A DNA stretch of 64,000 nt, taken from Ruminococcus sp. FC2018. GTDB lineage: Bacteria > Bacillota > Clostridia > Oscillospirales > Ruminococcaceae. The notes under the pieces were generated by a model, which was not told the origin of the DNA, did no database searches, and saw only the letters and a program-made list of their open reading frames with translations. The stretch covers positions 62,001-126,000 of the forward strand of contig NZ_JHXH01000005.1 in NCBI RefSeq assembly GCF_000621805.1. The letters are read 5' to 3'. Made by a program: the position numbers and the translations under genes. Positions 36,301 to 44,253 of the stretch are shown one piece after another; the stretch's first letter is position 1, and every line of letters starts with the position of its first letter.

Positions 36301-37093
36301 CTATTTCAGTGATGAAGACGGCGCAGAGGTGTGGGAGGAGTTTGTAGCCGACAGCCGTGAGGAGCACCGGGCTAATGCCGACAACAGGATCTCGGGCTAT
36401 GTCTACGAAACACCGGAAAGTGATGATGACTATGAAGGATTTACTTTCAGCGAGATAACTGCCGAAGAAGCCGACAGGCTTAATGAACAGCAAAGTACCT
36501 TAGAACGTAACCGTGCCCAAAGATCTGCGGGCAGTGAAATGCTGCCGCAGCAGGGCGGCGATGATGAAACCGTTGCTTCCCAACAAGCAGTGCAGCCCAC
36601 TGCGCCTGCGGTGCAGCCTGCCCAGCCGATGATAGACATTGCATCACTGATAACCACCATACGCCAGGAGGTAAGGCGTGAAATGGAGGTACAGATGGCA
36701 GCACAGCAAAACGCGGCTTCAAACGTCAGTGCTGTGCCCGTGCAGCCTGCTGATGTGCCGACTTCTGAGTCTGACGAGGAAACCGACATTCCGCAGGAGG
36801 TGGCAGAGCCGGAAAGCCGTATCGCTGCACCTGCAATGGGTATGGGCGGCTCGCATACATCACATCAGGCTCCCAAGCAGGAAATACAAGAGCCCGAGCC
36901 GGAGGAAACCGAGCCCGACGAAGATTTCACACCCAAATTCGATATTATGGCACTGCTGGATGAGCAGCTTCAAAGCTACAGCGAAATGTCCCTTACCGAG
37001 CGTATGGAAGAGATCGATGTCAGCACCATGGAAATATCCCTGGAAGAGCTTGCGTCTTATATCAAAGATTCAAGGAAAAGAAGAGGTGCATGA
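33323..37093 (+). CDS. PrgI-VirB4 fusion: T4SS ATPase with its own membrane domain
   Basis: 1256 residues. The N-terminus (about 1-95) has the two adjacent membrane helices and RIDSQPNYKLILNLLKYLAFPRNYW motif of PrgI-family proteins, normally a separate subunit in Gram-positive systems. A charged linker (95-190) leads into a VirB4/TraE ATPase with Walker A GKSGSGKS (about 617-624), Walker B VVVIDEAHVFID (about 856) and the ITQNIKDF motif. The last 250 residues are Gln/Pro/Glu-rich. VirB4 energises assembly and substrate transfer at the inner face of the membrane. Overlaps the STAS gene by four bases. Confidence 0.93.
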   Translation: MRLIPGKTKVKIELFRGITLGDIIVGLVTLGLIALVILSTIPGRLYIAVGVLAVGILLVLRIDSQPNYKLILNLLKYLAFPRNYWRTFSDKHLISSTTETKKGDHWKEFFSDKYQPDEDYSLRESIENIMEQKKQRKEEDKRLASREISDKEKNAIWQERKERESAAAKKKEENKDTANKNSKDIEDIIPFTGISGGFVEYNGKYYGTVIEIDPVEFRFFSQYRRDSSIENCFGKILRSLKMDYSANMIKIDRPVIYDKTLDREYDKLDELKASYEKGLLTEDELKSRVEIQYDRINAVRDICFDNKVIQPFYYFTLFNIDKRQLLVDTEAAISAFTQGELTVRRLVSDKELAIFLKYTNYLDFDERDIEKIDPKDYVKWAMPESVSFTTRRSEINKIITHQMRVVGYPSDVGDAWLAGVMSVPATKVVVKITPMERTKSIRAIDRSLQELRSRLMTTGIDSKRLELESHIETLGRLLVTLQQDNEALLTVNIYISMYDAMKTSEFGRSDEMKDSSLSVIADMKKTVRRIWQETGMRLMSMDYSQLEAFIGSQVSAYDPLLSDGRHMPSNTIAAMYPWIYARVSDEGGIRLGSQDGVPVFIDFFRRDSERVNSNMVIIGKSGSGKSYGTKALLTNMASENAKIFVLDPENEYTELANTLHGKIINVGNAKYGRLNPFHIITTLEDDEEGTDSTGTGFSAHLQFLEEFFRQILPDVDKEALEHLNSMVERLYTNFGITMETDLSKLSPEDYPVFDDLYDIVLEDFQRTQNEYLRTMLQTLMNYVSKFSTGGRNANIWNGPSSVTTEENFSVFNFQSLLANRNSTIANAQMLLVLKYIDNEIIKNRDYNRKYGLNRKIVVVIDEAHVFIDTKFPIALDFMFQLAKRIRKYNGMQIVITQNIKDFVGSEEIARKSTAIINACQYSFIFGLAPNDMDDLCKLYEKAGGINEIEQDQIVTAPRGLAFAVMSPTSRSSFTIEVPQTMVDMFEQPDYQSHYFSDEDGAEVWEEFVADSREEHRANADNRISGYVYETPESDDDYEGFTFSEITAEEADRLNEQQSTLERNRAQRSAGSEMLPQQGGDDETVASQQAVQPTAPAVQPAQPMIDIASLITTIRQEVRREMEVQMAAQQNAASNVSAVPVQPADVPTSESDEETDIPQEVAEPESRIAAPAMGMGGSHTSHQAPKQEIQEPEPEETEPDEDFTPKFDIMALLDEQLQSYSEMSLTERMEEIDVSTMEISLEELASYIKDSRKRRGA

Positions 37094-37395
37094 GAGTGGA
37101 TATAAAGCTTGTTGACAGAGGACAGGAAGGCGAGCTTATCCTCACGGGAAAGCTTGACAGTAACAATGCCGTCCAGGTGGGAGAGCTGTTTTTAAAGACC
37201 GCAGACAGATTCAAGGATATAACCCTCAATCTCAGCGGACTTAAATATATTTCCAGCGCAGGCATACGTTCTTTGAAAAAGCTGTATATGAAAGTACGCA
37301 GCAATGGAGGAGAACTGAGTATTATCAATGCCTCGCAGAATATACAGGAAGTTCTTGAAATGATAGGATATGCGGAGATGTTTAACTTAAAATGA
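37090..37395 (+). CDS. STAS-domain anti-sigma-factor antagonist-like protein
   Basis: 101 residues. A single STAS domain with the phosphorylation loop YISSAGIRSL (Ser55/Ser56), comparable to the DSSG loop of SpoIIAA/RsbV. Such proteins switch partners: dephosphorylated, they bind a kinase-type anti-sigma factor. It overlaps the VirB4-like gene and the giant exported protein by four bases each, so it is made in step with the machine. An RsbU-like phosphatase lies at 44254; no matching kinase is in the window. Confidence 0.9.
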   Translation: MRVDIKLVDRGQEGELILTGKLDSNNAVQVGELFLKTADRFKDITLNLSGLKYISSAGIRSLKKLYMKVRSNGGELSIINASQNIQEVLEMIGYAEMFNLK

Positions 37396-40300
37396 AAATG
37401 AAAAAAAGCCTTATCGGAAAATTCTTAATAAGACTTGCGGCGCTGATGATAACCGTATCGCTGGTGCCGTCTTCGCTGTGCCTTGATGCCCATGCCGAGC
37501 CTGAGGAAACACAACAGCAGCAGGTACAGGAGCGTGAAGCTGCGTTACAGCAAAGAAGTGCGCAGCAGGATGACACGCCCTCCATGGAGATCTATAAAAA
37601 CGGCGAGGTTTATAAAGCTCAGATAACATCAGGCGGCAACTGGCCGGATAATGAGGTTACCGGCGATCTGAAACCAACAAGAACGGCTTTGACGACCGAG
37701 GAGTACAACAGCGGCAAAGTGTCCCTGAATGACCTGAAGGATCTGTATACCCTTACTGTTTCTACGGGAATAAATCCGGGAAACAGCGTTGAGTATTTTG
37801 CAATACGCTATACCGACGTCAACGGTGCCTCACAGACAAAGTATATCTTCCCCACAAAAGAGCGTCAGGAAATGGTCGACAGCTATATCAAAAATATCAA
37901 AGGCAAGACCGCCGGAAAGGTGTGGAAGGATACCACTATATCCGGTGTAGTGAGACGACAGGAGTACGTGGGACCGGATGAATGGAAGGATGTCTTTGAG
38001 CCGTTAACTATTACCGTAGAGCCTAAACTTGAAGCTGTGGAAGAAGCGAAAAGCAGATTCTATGATATCCACTCTATCGTTGATAATTATGTTGACGGTC
38101 AGGTGGAGATCACAGGCAGCGATCTTCTGGAAAACGTCACCAAAAGTCATAACGACCTGAGAGCTATGGGATATACCATAAATGAAAAAACAAGCTCGGA
38201 AAAAATGCTTGATGCCTGGTCGACGCAGGAGCTTCTGTTCAAGACCGACACGGAAATAAAAACCATAAACGGTATCGAAGTGTTTATGTCAAACGGAAAA
38301 TGGTCAGTGCAGGGTATGTGCGTGAGCCGTGTGACAAGTGTAGGAGGATACGGTGAATACGGTTTTTATTCGGGCAAGTATTTCCTTGCCCTTGGCAAAC
38401 AGAGGATCTGTGAGCTGCAAAACAAAAAGTCAGGTACCCAGACATTTAATGCAAACGGTGACACTCTTATAAACATCGGCGGTGAAAGCTCGATCTATTT
38501 CGGGTTAAAGCAGCTCAACGAGAGCGCTTCTTCCAACTCGCCTTTTAACGACCTTTATTCTTTCAGACTGGATTTTTCCGATGTTCTTGACGGCGGAATA
38601 GAAAGTCTGCTCAGAAACGATCCCAATGTCAGCGATCCTGCCGCAGGTCCTGTGGCAGAGCACCTGGCACTTGAGATAAGTTATAAGGATAAAAACGGCT
38701 GGACACGAAATGTGACCGTCCCTGTGCTTTTGTCTGTACTGGGGCAGTATAAACGGTCTGAGGATAGTGTGCGCACTATCGGACTTGCACAGCGGGGCGA
38801 TTCTCTTGCGTTCACAGCCTGCCTGCCCGAGTATGAATCTATGGTCAGCACAAAGCTGTTAGTGGGAAAAGCTGCAAGAGATAAGCTATCTGCCGAAGGC
38901 GGTATAGCCCCCATAGGCAGCAGCCGTGACAGAGACAGACTCATCACCGCACTTGACAGCGACTTTGTGCATATTGCAGGCATCAGTATGTATAAGGGTA
39001 CCTGCCGTATGTCCAATACCGCCGACGGTGAGGACACGGTTTCCAAGACAAAGCTTAAAAGCTACTCCTATACATTCGATTTCAGCGATAGTACTCCGCT
39101 GATCTATAATACCTCTGCCAATATTGAAGGTATCCGCATAAATCCGGGCGCTTCCGATACCTTTAAGATGATAACGTATAAAAAGGGTGCTCCCCTTATC
39201 GGCGCAGACTATAAGAGCAACGTGCTTATTCGGCTTAAAACCGATAGCATAGACGGCGCACAGCCCTCGGGCAGTACCAGGATACGCCTTACATATCAGG
39301 ATACTTCCGGATCGGAGATGACCTCGCCTGTTTATAATATTTCCAGCGAGGTAATGAATTACCTGGGTTACTGGCCGTCAAGTGACAATGTTAAGGATAA
39401 TTTTGGCTATAAGTATGCAGTTCAGCCCGGCAATATCGTGGAATTTCCTGTCCAGCTGTCAGATGTAGGCGCTATAACCAGCGTAGAGATCAGCGTCGGA
39501 GCAGATTCTGACGACTGGCAGGTCGCTGGTATCTCTGTGGCAGCACTCCATAGCGTGGGTAAACGCAGAGTATATGGACAGACTATGAAATCAGGCTCTC
39601 TGAGCAGCGGCTACCGTATCGTGCGATCAACGAACTCAACGGTTATACCACCGTTCCCTATCAATATGCAGCTGCTGGTCACCTCCGGCGACAGCTTTGC
39701 CTTTAATACAGGTGAGGGGACCATAGTTACCGCAAGGGAAACCGATTTCGATGCCGTGCGCTATTCTATGACCTACGAACAGACCAAGGATGATTATGGC
39801 TTTGCAAGGTCTCGCAAGACCTATGATATCAATGTCAAGGTAGCCGATGACCCGGATGCCGGAAACTTCAACGGTGACTCCGGCTCAAGCAACCACTTCT
39901 ATTTCCAGCTTCAGTTCAAAAAAGGAAAGAGTGCCTTTGTCCTGGCGAACCAGCAGTTGTCCTCCGACGCATTCCGTGCAGGCTGTGATGAGTCGTTTGC
40001 TATATCTGTAAACCGTGACTATGGAGAGGTCACCGGGATAAAGATAATCCCTGAAGACGTGTCTGAGGACAGCGATGTTTTCGATAAGCTCAATGTGGAG
40101 CAGATGACCGTCACCGAGCGCACAACAGGCGGCTCGGCAGATCAGTTCGTTTTTGATAATGTGGGCTGGATAGGCATCGACTATAACGATAAGTCTCAGG
40201 ACTCGGCTGTTAAAGCCCGTGAAGGACGTCCTTTGTCTGCGATCGCTAAAACCTTCAAGATGTCATATAAGCAAAAAGTCATAAATCTCCTGTGCGAGAT

Positions 40301-42593
40301 CAAGGCACTTCCGTGGGATACGGATTATATGGACGTTGAGGGAAGTGTGTCGTGTGATCTGAACTATATAGATACCGACGGACAGCCAAGAACGGTCAGC
40401 TTTGATGTTATCTCCAGGATGGCTTCGTATATGAAGAAAACAGCAAAATCCTTTGACGGAAAAGCCGATGGAAGCGATGCTTCATTGTATAAGAACATGG
40501 GTACTGTTTCCGACCCGCACTGGATGCTTCGTCCCAACCATACCGATAGGTTTATCCTTCCGTCCCTTGTCAATGTCAAGACCATTTCAAGTATGACCTT
40601 CAAGGCAACCAGCAGAAACAATAAGGTGTCCAAATGGATAATAGGCGCAGTTTCTATTTCCAGGATCAAATCAGACAGCGGAGTTGTGACCCTTACCGCC
40701 AGCAATAATTCCACAGACGGTGAGTATCTGCGGTCAATGCAGACCATCCCGTTGTGCGAAATGATAAAGAAAGGCGGGAAGGAGTACGAGGAGCTGCTGC
40801 TGCCGGCGGGAGAGGCTCAGAAGCTTACGGTTTATTTCAGCGAAAACACTATTTCATGGGCTGAAAAAACCTCGTGGGCATCATCTGTGTCCAAATTCCC
40901 GGAATCCAGCAATGACACTCTCAACGTTTATGTTTTCCCGTCAGCAAGAACAAGAAATATTGAAAATGTTGCCGTGGGTGCGGCAGTCCAGTTCAATATC
41001 TCCGATTCAAAGGTCATGCAGGTAAAGCAAAGCGAGATGAATGTGTACGCAAGCGGTACCGAAGATGCAATGTTCTATTATAACGGCTTGGCAGCAACCG
41101 ACATGAAGAATATCGCTTCGCTTTCCATACAGTGCAGAAATACGAAAATATCCTTTGACCACGCAATAGTACAGCAGGTAAGAGAAGGGGTAGTGGTAAT
41201 GACCTATTCCTTCGATTTTGGCGGTGCATCGGCGACACTTGGTCTGAAGGCTCTGCCTTCGTCGTACACGAAGGTGTATGACTCCAAAAAGCAGAAGCTT
41301 ATGCTTTCCCTGGGAGCTGATACTACCGAAATGACACTGTTCGGACTGAGCGAGGACAATCTTAATCCAAACGATATTGCTGTGTGTCTGAAATACCGTT
41401 CAAGCCTTGATCCTCTTGGAGAGTATTATTCTCCGTACGTTTATCTGACCGAGGCGGGAATAAATAAGATATATCCGGGAATGATGGCGGAAGTCGGCTT
41501 TAATGTGCCGTATCTGTCCCAGATAACGGGTTACAGGATAATATCCTTTGGCAATGTCAAAGCCACGATAGAGTCTGCCATGGGAATCAATTACAGCACC
41601 TCGGAGTCCGACCCTAAGGCGGTCAAGTTTGAGGAGTGCTTCAGCTTTAATCAGTCATACGAAGCTTCAAATCTCACCAGAGAGCTTAAAGCTTCTGTGG
41701 GTATGACAGGTGAAAACTCCGTAACTCCGATAGATCTGTATTTTACAACCGCCAAAGCATCGGAAAATGCCGAAAGCGGAATAAACGTTCCTGTTGCCGC
41801 TGAATTTGTCTATACCGACAGTGTGAATGCAGAGAAAACAAGAACGATCACCGATATACGCCAGTATATCCAGTCAGACAGCAAGCAGTTCAAAACAGGG
41901 GAAAGGACCCTTGTGCGATTCTTCCTGCCTGATTTCAAGGAGCTGAACTCCATAAGGATAGTCCCTTCAAGCGGCAGCTGGAAGATCGACAGCATTGAAG
42001 CGTATAAGCTGGAGGAAGAGCTTATAAACCGCAAGGTAGATACCGTATTCACCGAAGAAGGAAATACAATATCACTTAAACGGGTATCTCTTTCCACAAG
42101 CGTCACCGCTGACAATGTCTATAAAGGACGAGTGGAGAACCACGAGAAGAACATAAAGGTCAACGGCGGCAGGATCGTCAGCGGAACTGTTCTTGTGAAC
42201 AACAGCGAAGCAGGCTTTGCAATGAGAGTCGATATGCTTTCCAACTCGACACTTACCGATATTACCGACGAAGTTGCAAGCAAAGCTGACAGAGCTTTTG
42301 CGGTTACTATACCAAAGAACGAGGGCTCAGTCCCCATGACCTATGCTATTACGATATGGGCTGTGGATAACCCCACAATAAAGGATGTTATCAATGTCAC
42401 CGTTGTGCCAAGCGCCCAGCCCACATATGTGATAAACAACGATAAGTCGGACAATTCAGATTCAGGTTCTGACAGCGGCGGCAAAAATAATAGCACCGAA
42501 AGTCAGAACTCAACGGATACCAACAATTCTACGGAAGGTTCAGCTCAGAGCGATAAGACCCAAACTAATGATAAGACTCAGACCAACGGGTAG
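37392..42593 (+). CDS. Giant exported protein of the T4SS-like operon
   Basis: 1733 residues. A basic start and hydrophobic stretch (about 10-32) form a signal peptide, with likely cleavage after AHA. The body is a long series of similar beta-rich modules (each with a hydrophobic strand, YK/YR patterns and a conserved W near its end). The last 45 residues are Ser/Thr/Asn-rich, followed by no anchor, LPXTG or choline-binding motif. ATG 37392 overlaps the STAS stop. Family unknown; it may build a surface scaffold around the channel or be an adhesin. Confidence 0.85.
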   Translation: MKMKKSLIGKFLIRLAALMITVSLVPSSLCLDAHAEPEETQQQQVQEREAALQQRSAQQDDTPSMEIYKNGEVYKAQITSGGNWPDNEVTGDLKPTRTALTTEEYNSGKVSLNDLKDLYTLTVSTGINPGNSVEYFAIRYTDVNGASQTKYIFPTKERQEMVDSYIKNIKGKTAGKVWKDTTISGVVRRQEYVGPDEWKDVFEPLTITVEPKLEAVEEAKSRFYDIHSIVDNYVDGQVEITGSDLLENVTKSHNDLRAMGYTINEKTSSEKMLDAWSTQELLFKTDTEIKTINGIEVFMSNGKWSVQGMCVSRVTSVGGYGEYGFYSGKYFLALGKQRICELQNKKSGTQTFNANGDTLINIGGESSIYFGLKQLNESASSNSPFNDLYSFRLDFSDVLDGGIESLLRNDPNVSDPAAGPVAEHLALEISYKDKNGWTRNVTVPVLLSVLGQYKRSEDSVRTIGLAQRGDSLAFTACLPEYESMVSTKLLVGKAARDKLSAEGGIAPIGSSRDRDRLITALDSDFVHIAGISMYKGTCRMSNTADGEDTVSKTKLKSYSYTFDFSDSTPLIYNTSANIEGIRINPGASDTFKMITYKKGAPLIGADYKSNVLIRLKTDSIDGAQPSGSTRIRLTYQDTSGSEMTSPVYNISSEVMNYLGYWPSSDNVKDNFGYKYAVQPGNIVEFPVQLSDVGAITSVEISVGADSDDWQVAGISVAALHSVGKRRVYGQTMKSGSLSSGYRIVRSTNSTVIPPFPINMQLLVTSGDSFAFNTGEGTIVTARETDFDAVRYSMTYEQTKDDYGFARSRKTYDINVKVADDPDAGNFNGDSGSSNHFYFQLQFKKGKSAFVLANQQLSSDAFRAGCDESFAISVNRDYGEVTGIKIIPEDVSEDSDVFDKLNVEQMTVTERTTGGSADQFVFDNVGWIGIDYNDKSQDSAVKAREGRPLSAIAKTFKMSYKQKVINLLCEIKALPWDTDYMDVEGSVSCDLNYIDTDGQPRTVSFDVISRMASYMKKTAKSFDGKADGSDASLYKNMGTVSDPHWMLRPNHTDRFILPSLVNVKTISSMTFKATSRNNKVSKWIIGAVSISRIKSDSGVVTLTASNNSTDGEYLRSMQTIPLCEMIKKGGKEYEELLLPAGEAQKLTVYFSENTISWAEKTSWASSVSKFPESSNDTLNVYVFPSARTRNIENVAVGAAVQFNISDSKVMQVKQSEMNVYASGTEDAMFYYNGLAATDMKNIASLSIQCRNTKISFDHAIVQQVREGVVVMTYSFDFGGASATLGLKALPSSYTKVYDSKKQKLMLSLGADTTEMTLFGLSEDNLNPNDIAVCLKYRSSLDPLGEYYSPYVYLTEAGINKIYPGMMAEVGFNVPYLSQITGYRIISFGNVKATIESAMGINYSTSESDPKAVKFEECFSFNQSYEASNLTRELKASVGMTGENSVTPIDLYFTTAKASENAESGINVPVAAEFVYTDSVNAEKTRTITDIRQYIQSDSKQFKTGERTLVRFFLPDFKELNSIRIVPSSGSWKIDSIEAYKLEEELINRKVDTVFTEEGNTISLKRVSLSTSVTADNVYKGRVENHEKNIKVNGGRIVSGTVLVNNSEAGFAMRVDMLSNSTLTDITDEVASKADRAFAVTIPKNEGSVPMTYAITIWAVDNPTIKDVINVTVVPSAQPTYVINNDKSDNSDSGSDSGGKNNSTESQNSTDTNNSTEGSAQSDKTQTNDKTQTNG

Positions 42594-42620
42594 AAAGGCT
42601 GATCGAAGCAGGTATATGAT

Positions 42621-43466
42621 ATGAAAAACTTTATCCGTAATATAAAGGAACATAAAAAAATAGCATTGATCTGCCTTGCACTTATCATTGTTCTTGTTGC
42701 AGTCACTGTGCTGGTAATGAAGCTGGGCGGCAAAAGCGAGAGCAGCTCGTCCTCGGACACACAGTCGGAGGGATCGCAGGACGGATCGGATTATTTCTCT
42801 GATTCAAAGTACCCCGTAAGCATTACAGGAAGCGGAAGCTCAGCCACTGTATCCCTTGAAGCAAAGGATTCCTCGGATAATATGAAGTGGGAGCTGTCTG
42901 TTGCAGACGACGGCATAGCCTCTGCTGTATTTGACGGAAAGGATACAGACAAAAAGCTTGCCTCTACCATTATTCCCAAAGGGGTGGGCTATACCACCGT
43001 CACCTATAAACGAACAGGTGAGCTTAACGGCGTGTCATACGATGCAGTAAATATCCGTGCGGATGTTACGGTGTATGCCGATGATGGCGGAAGCTTGCAT
43101 ATAAGAGTTGACAACGTGCGGCAGTCCACATCTTCGTCAGGAGCTGTTGACAGCAAAACACCTTATCTGCTCAAGGGTAACAGAGTTATTTTCCCCGCCG
43201 GGGGAGACTGGACACTTACAGTTGAGTCGGAGGGCAAGGTCCCCGAGGGACTGTATGTGATAATGCCGGGTACCGATGACGAAGGTCATAGCTATTATGA
43301 CGTTTCAATGAATAACTCACTTATCATAAAAGACAACGGTGAGGCAGATCTGGATGCGATCAACAGCAGACTTGTCCTGCAAAGTGAAAGCCTCGGTGTG
43401 AAAAAGAAACTCAAGTGCGTGATGAACGCTGAAAAAGAATGGACGCTTACTGAAGCGGAGGAGTAA
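42621..43466 (+). CDS. Membrane-anchored extracellular protein
   Basis: 281 residues. A short cytoplasmic N-terminus, one membrane helix (about 12-36), an acidic Ser-rich linker, then a beta-rich extracellular domain containing TVSLEAKDSSDNMKWELS, reminiscent of bacterial Ig-like folds. The initiating ATG has only a weak AGG-type site. It follows the giant exported protein by 27 bases and precedes the next gene by three, so it belongs to the same operon. Function unknown. Confidence 0.75.
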   Translation: MKNFIRNIKEHKKIALICLALIIVLVAVTVLVMKLGGKSESSSSSDTQSEGSQDGSDYFSDSKYPVSITGSGSSATVSLEAKDSSDNMKWELSVADDGIASAVFDGKDTDKKLASTIIPKGVGYTTVTYKRTGELNGVSYDAVNIRADVTVYADDGGSLHIRVDNVRQSTSSSGAVDSKTPYLLKGNRVIFPAGGDWTLTVESEGKVPEGLYVIMPGTDDEGHSYYDVSMNNSLIIKDNGEADLDAINSRLVLQSESLGVKKKLKCVMNAEKEWTLTEAEE

Positions 43467-43469
43467 TAT

Positions 43470-44048
43470 ATGAGCAGCATGACCGATAAAGAGAAAAATG
43501 CTGCGGAGCAGACGGAAGAGAAAAAAGGCTCTTCAAACAGTAATCCGGAGCTTTCGCAGCGGGCAATTTCAAAGCTCCGCAAGAAAAAGAATAAGGAAAG
43601 AAAAAGAGAGATCAAACACATCCTCGTCGGCAGCTATTTTACTCTTGATGACGGGCGGATGGCATCGGGAGGAGGCAAATGGGTCTCGCCTCTGGGCGTA
43701 GGCGACGGTGCAGGTTCTGCCTTGCTGCTGGGCATTAAAGATAAGAGCTTCCGATACAGCACAAGACTTAAAAACAGCACCCAGGTGCTGCACGGTGTGT
43801 CAAAAGCCATGAAGGATATAGGCAGAGAGCTTTCTCTTGACTGTGCTGCTGACGCAAGGGCGTGTTATATCAAAAGCGTAGTGTTCCGCCCGGTGGTGCT
43901 GTTGTTTGAGGAGGTCATTGAACAGGATAGATCATCCCACTTTGAGCTTCACGCATATTGTGGAAGATCTCCGTTATCATTTCTGTCGATCAGAAGGGCG
44001 GTCTCACGATTGGATAAGCAGCTTCCGGATACCATCAGCAGAGTGTGA
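43470..44048 (+). CDS. Cytoplasmic protein of unknown function, possibly frameshifted near its end
   Basis: 192 residues. GGAGG precedes ATG 43470. A very basic coiled-coil N-terminus (SKLRKKKNKERKREIKH, about 30-46) is followed by a compact domain with many hydrophobic residues. Translation stops at 44046, but a different frame continues coherently to 44160 (ADLKAYIRLFSEQNTFSRVGNDAAVFYLIVPKR). A one-base shift near 44030 may have separated the true C-terminus. Last gene of the operon; no family recognised. Confidence 0.65.
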   Translation: MSSMTDKEKNAAEQTEEKKGSSNSNPELSQRAISKLRKKKNKERKREIKHILVGSYFTLDDGRMASGGGKWVSPLGVGDGAGSALLLGIKDKSFRYSTRLKNSTQVLHGVSKAMKDIGRELSLDCAADARACYIKSVVFRPVVLLFEEVIEQDRSSHFELHAYCGRSPLSFLSIRRAVSRLDKQLPDTISRV

Positions 44049-44253
44049 CCTTTCCACCGCAGACTTGAAAGCTTATATCCGGCTTTTCTCAGAGCAAAAC
44101 ACATTCAGCCGTGTCGGGAATGATGCGGCTGTTTTTTATCTTATTGTACCGAAGCGGTAAATGACAGTGGGACGAGAGTGTGATAAAATTATTAGCAATG
44201 AAAAGCACTTCCACAAAACTGTGAAAATATACAAGAAAGCTTAGAGGAATACT

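Noticed and set aside
25484-44160. Integrative conjugative element
   Set aside because: No relaxase, integrase, excisionase, attachment repeats or tRNA junction seen; the boundaries are ordinary operons. Kept as a T4SS-like locus instead.
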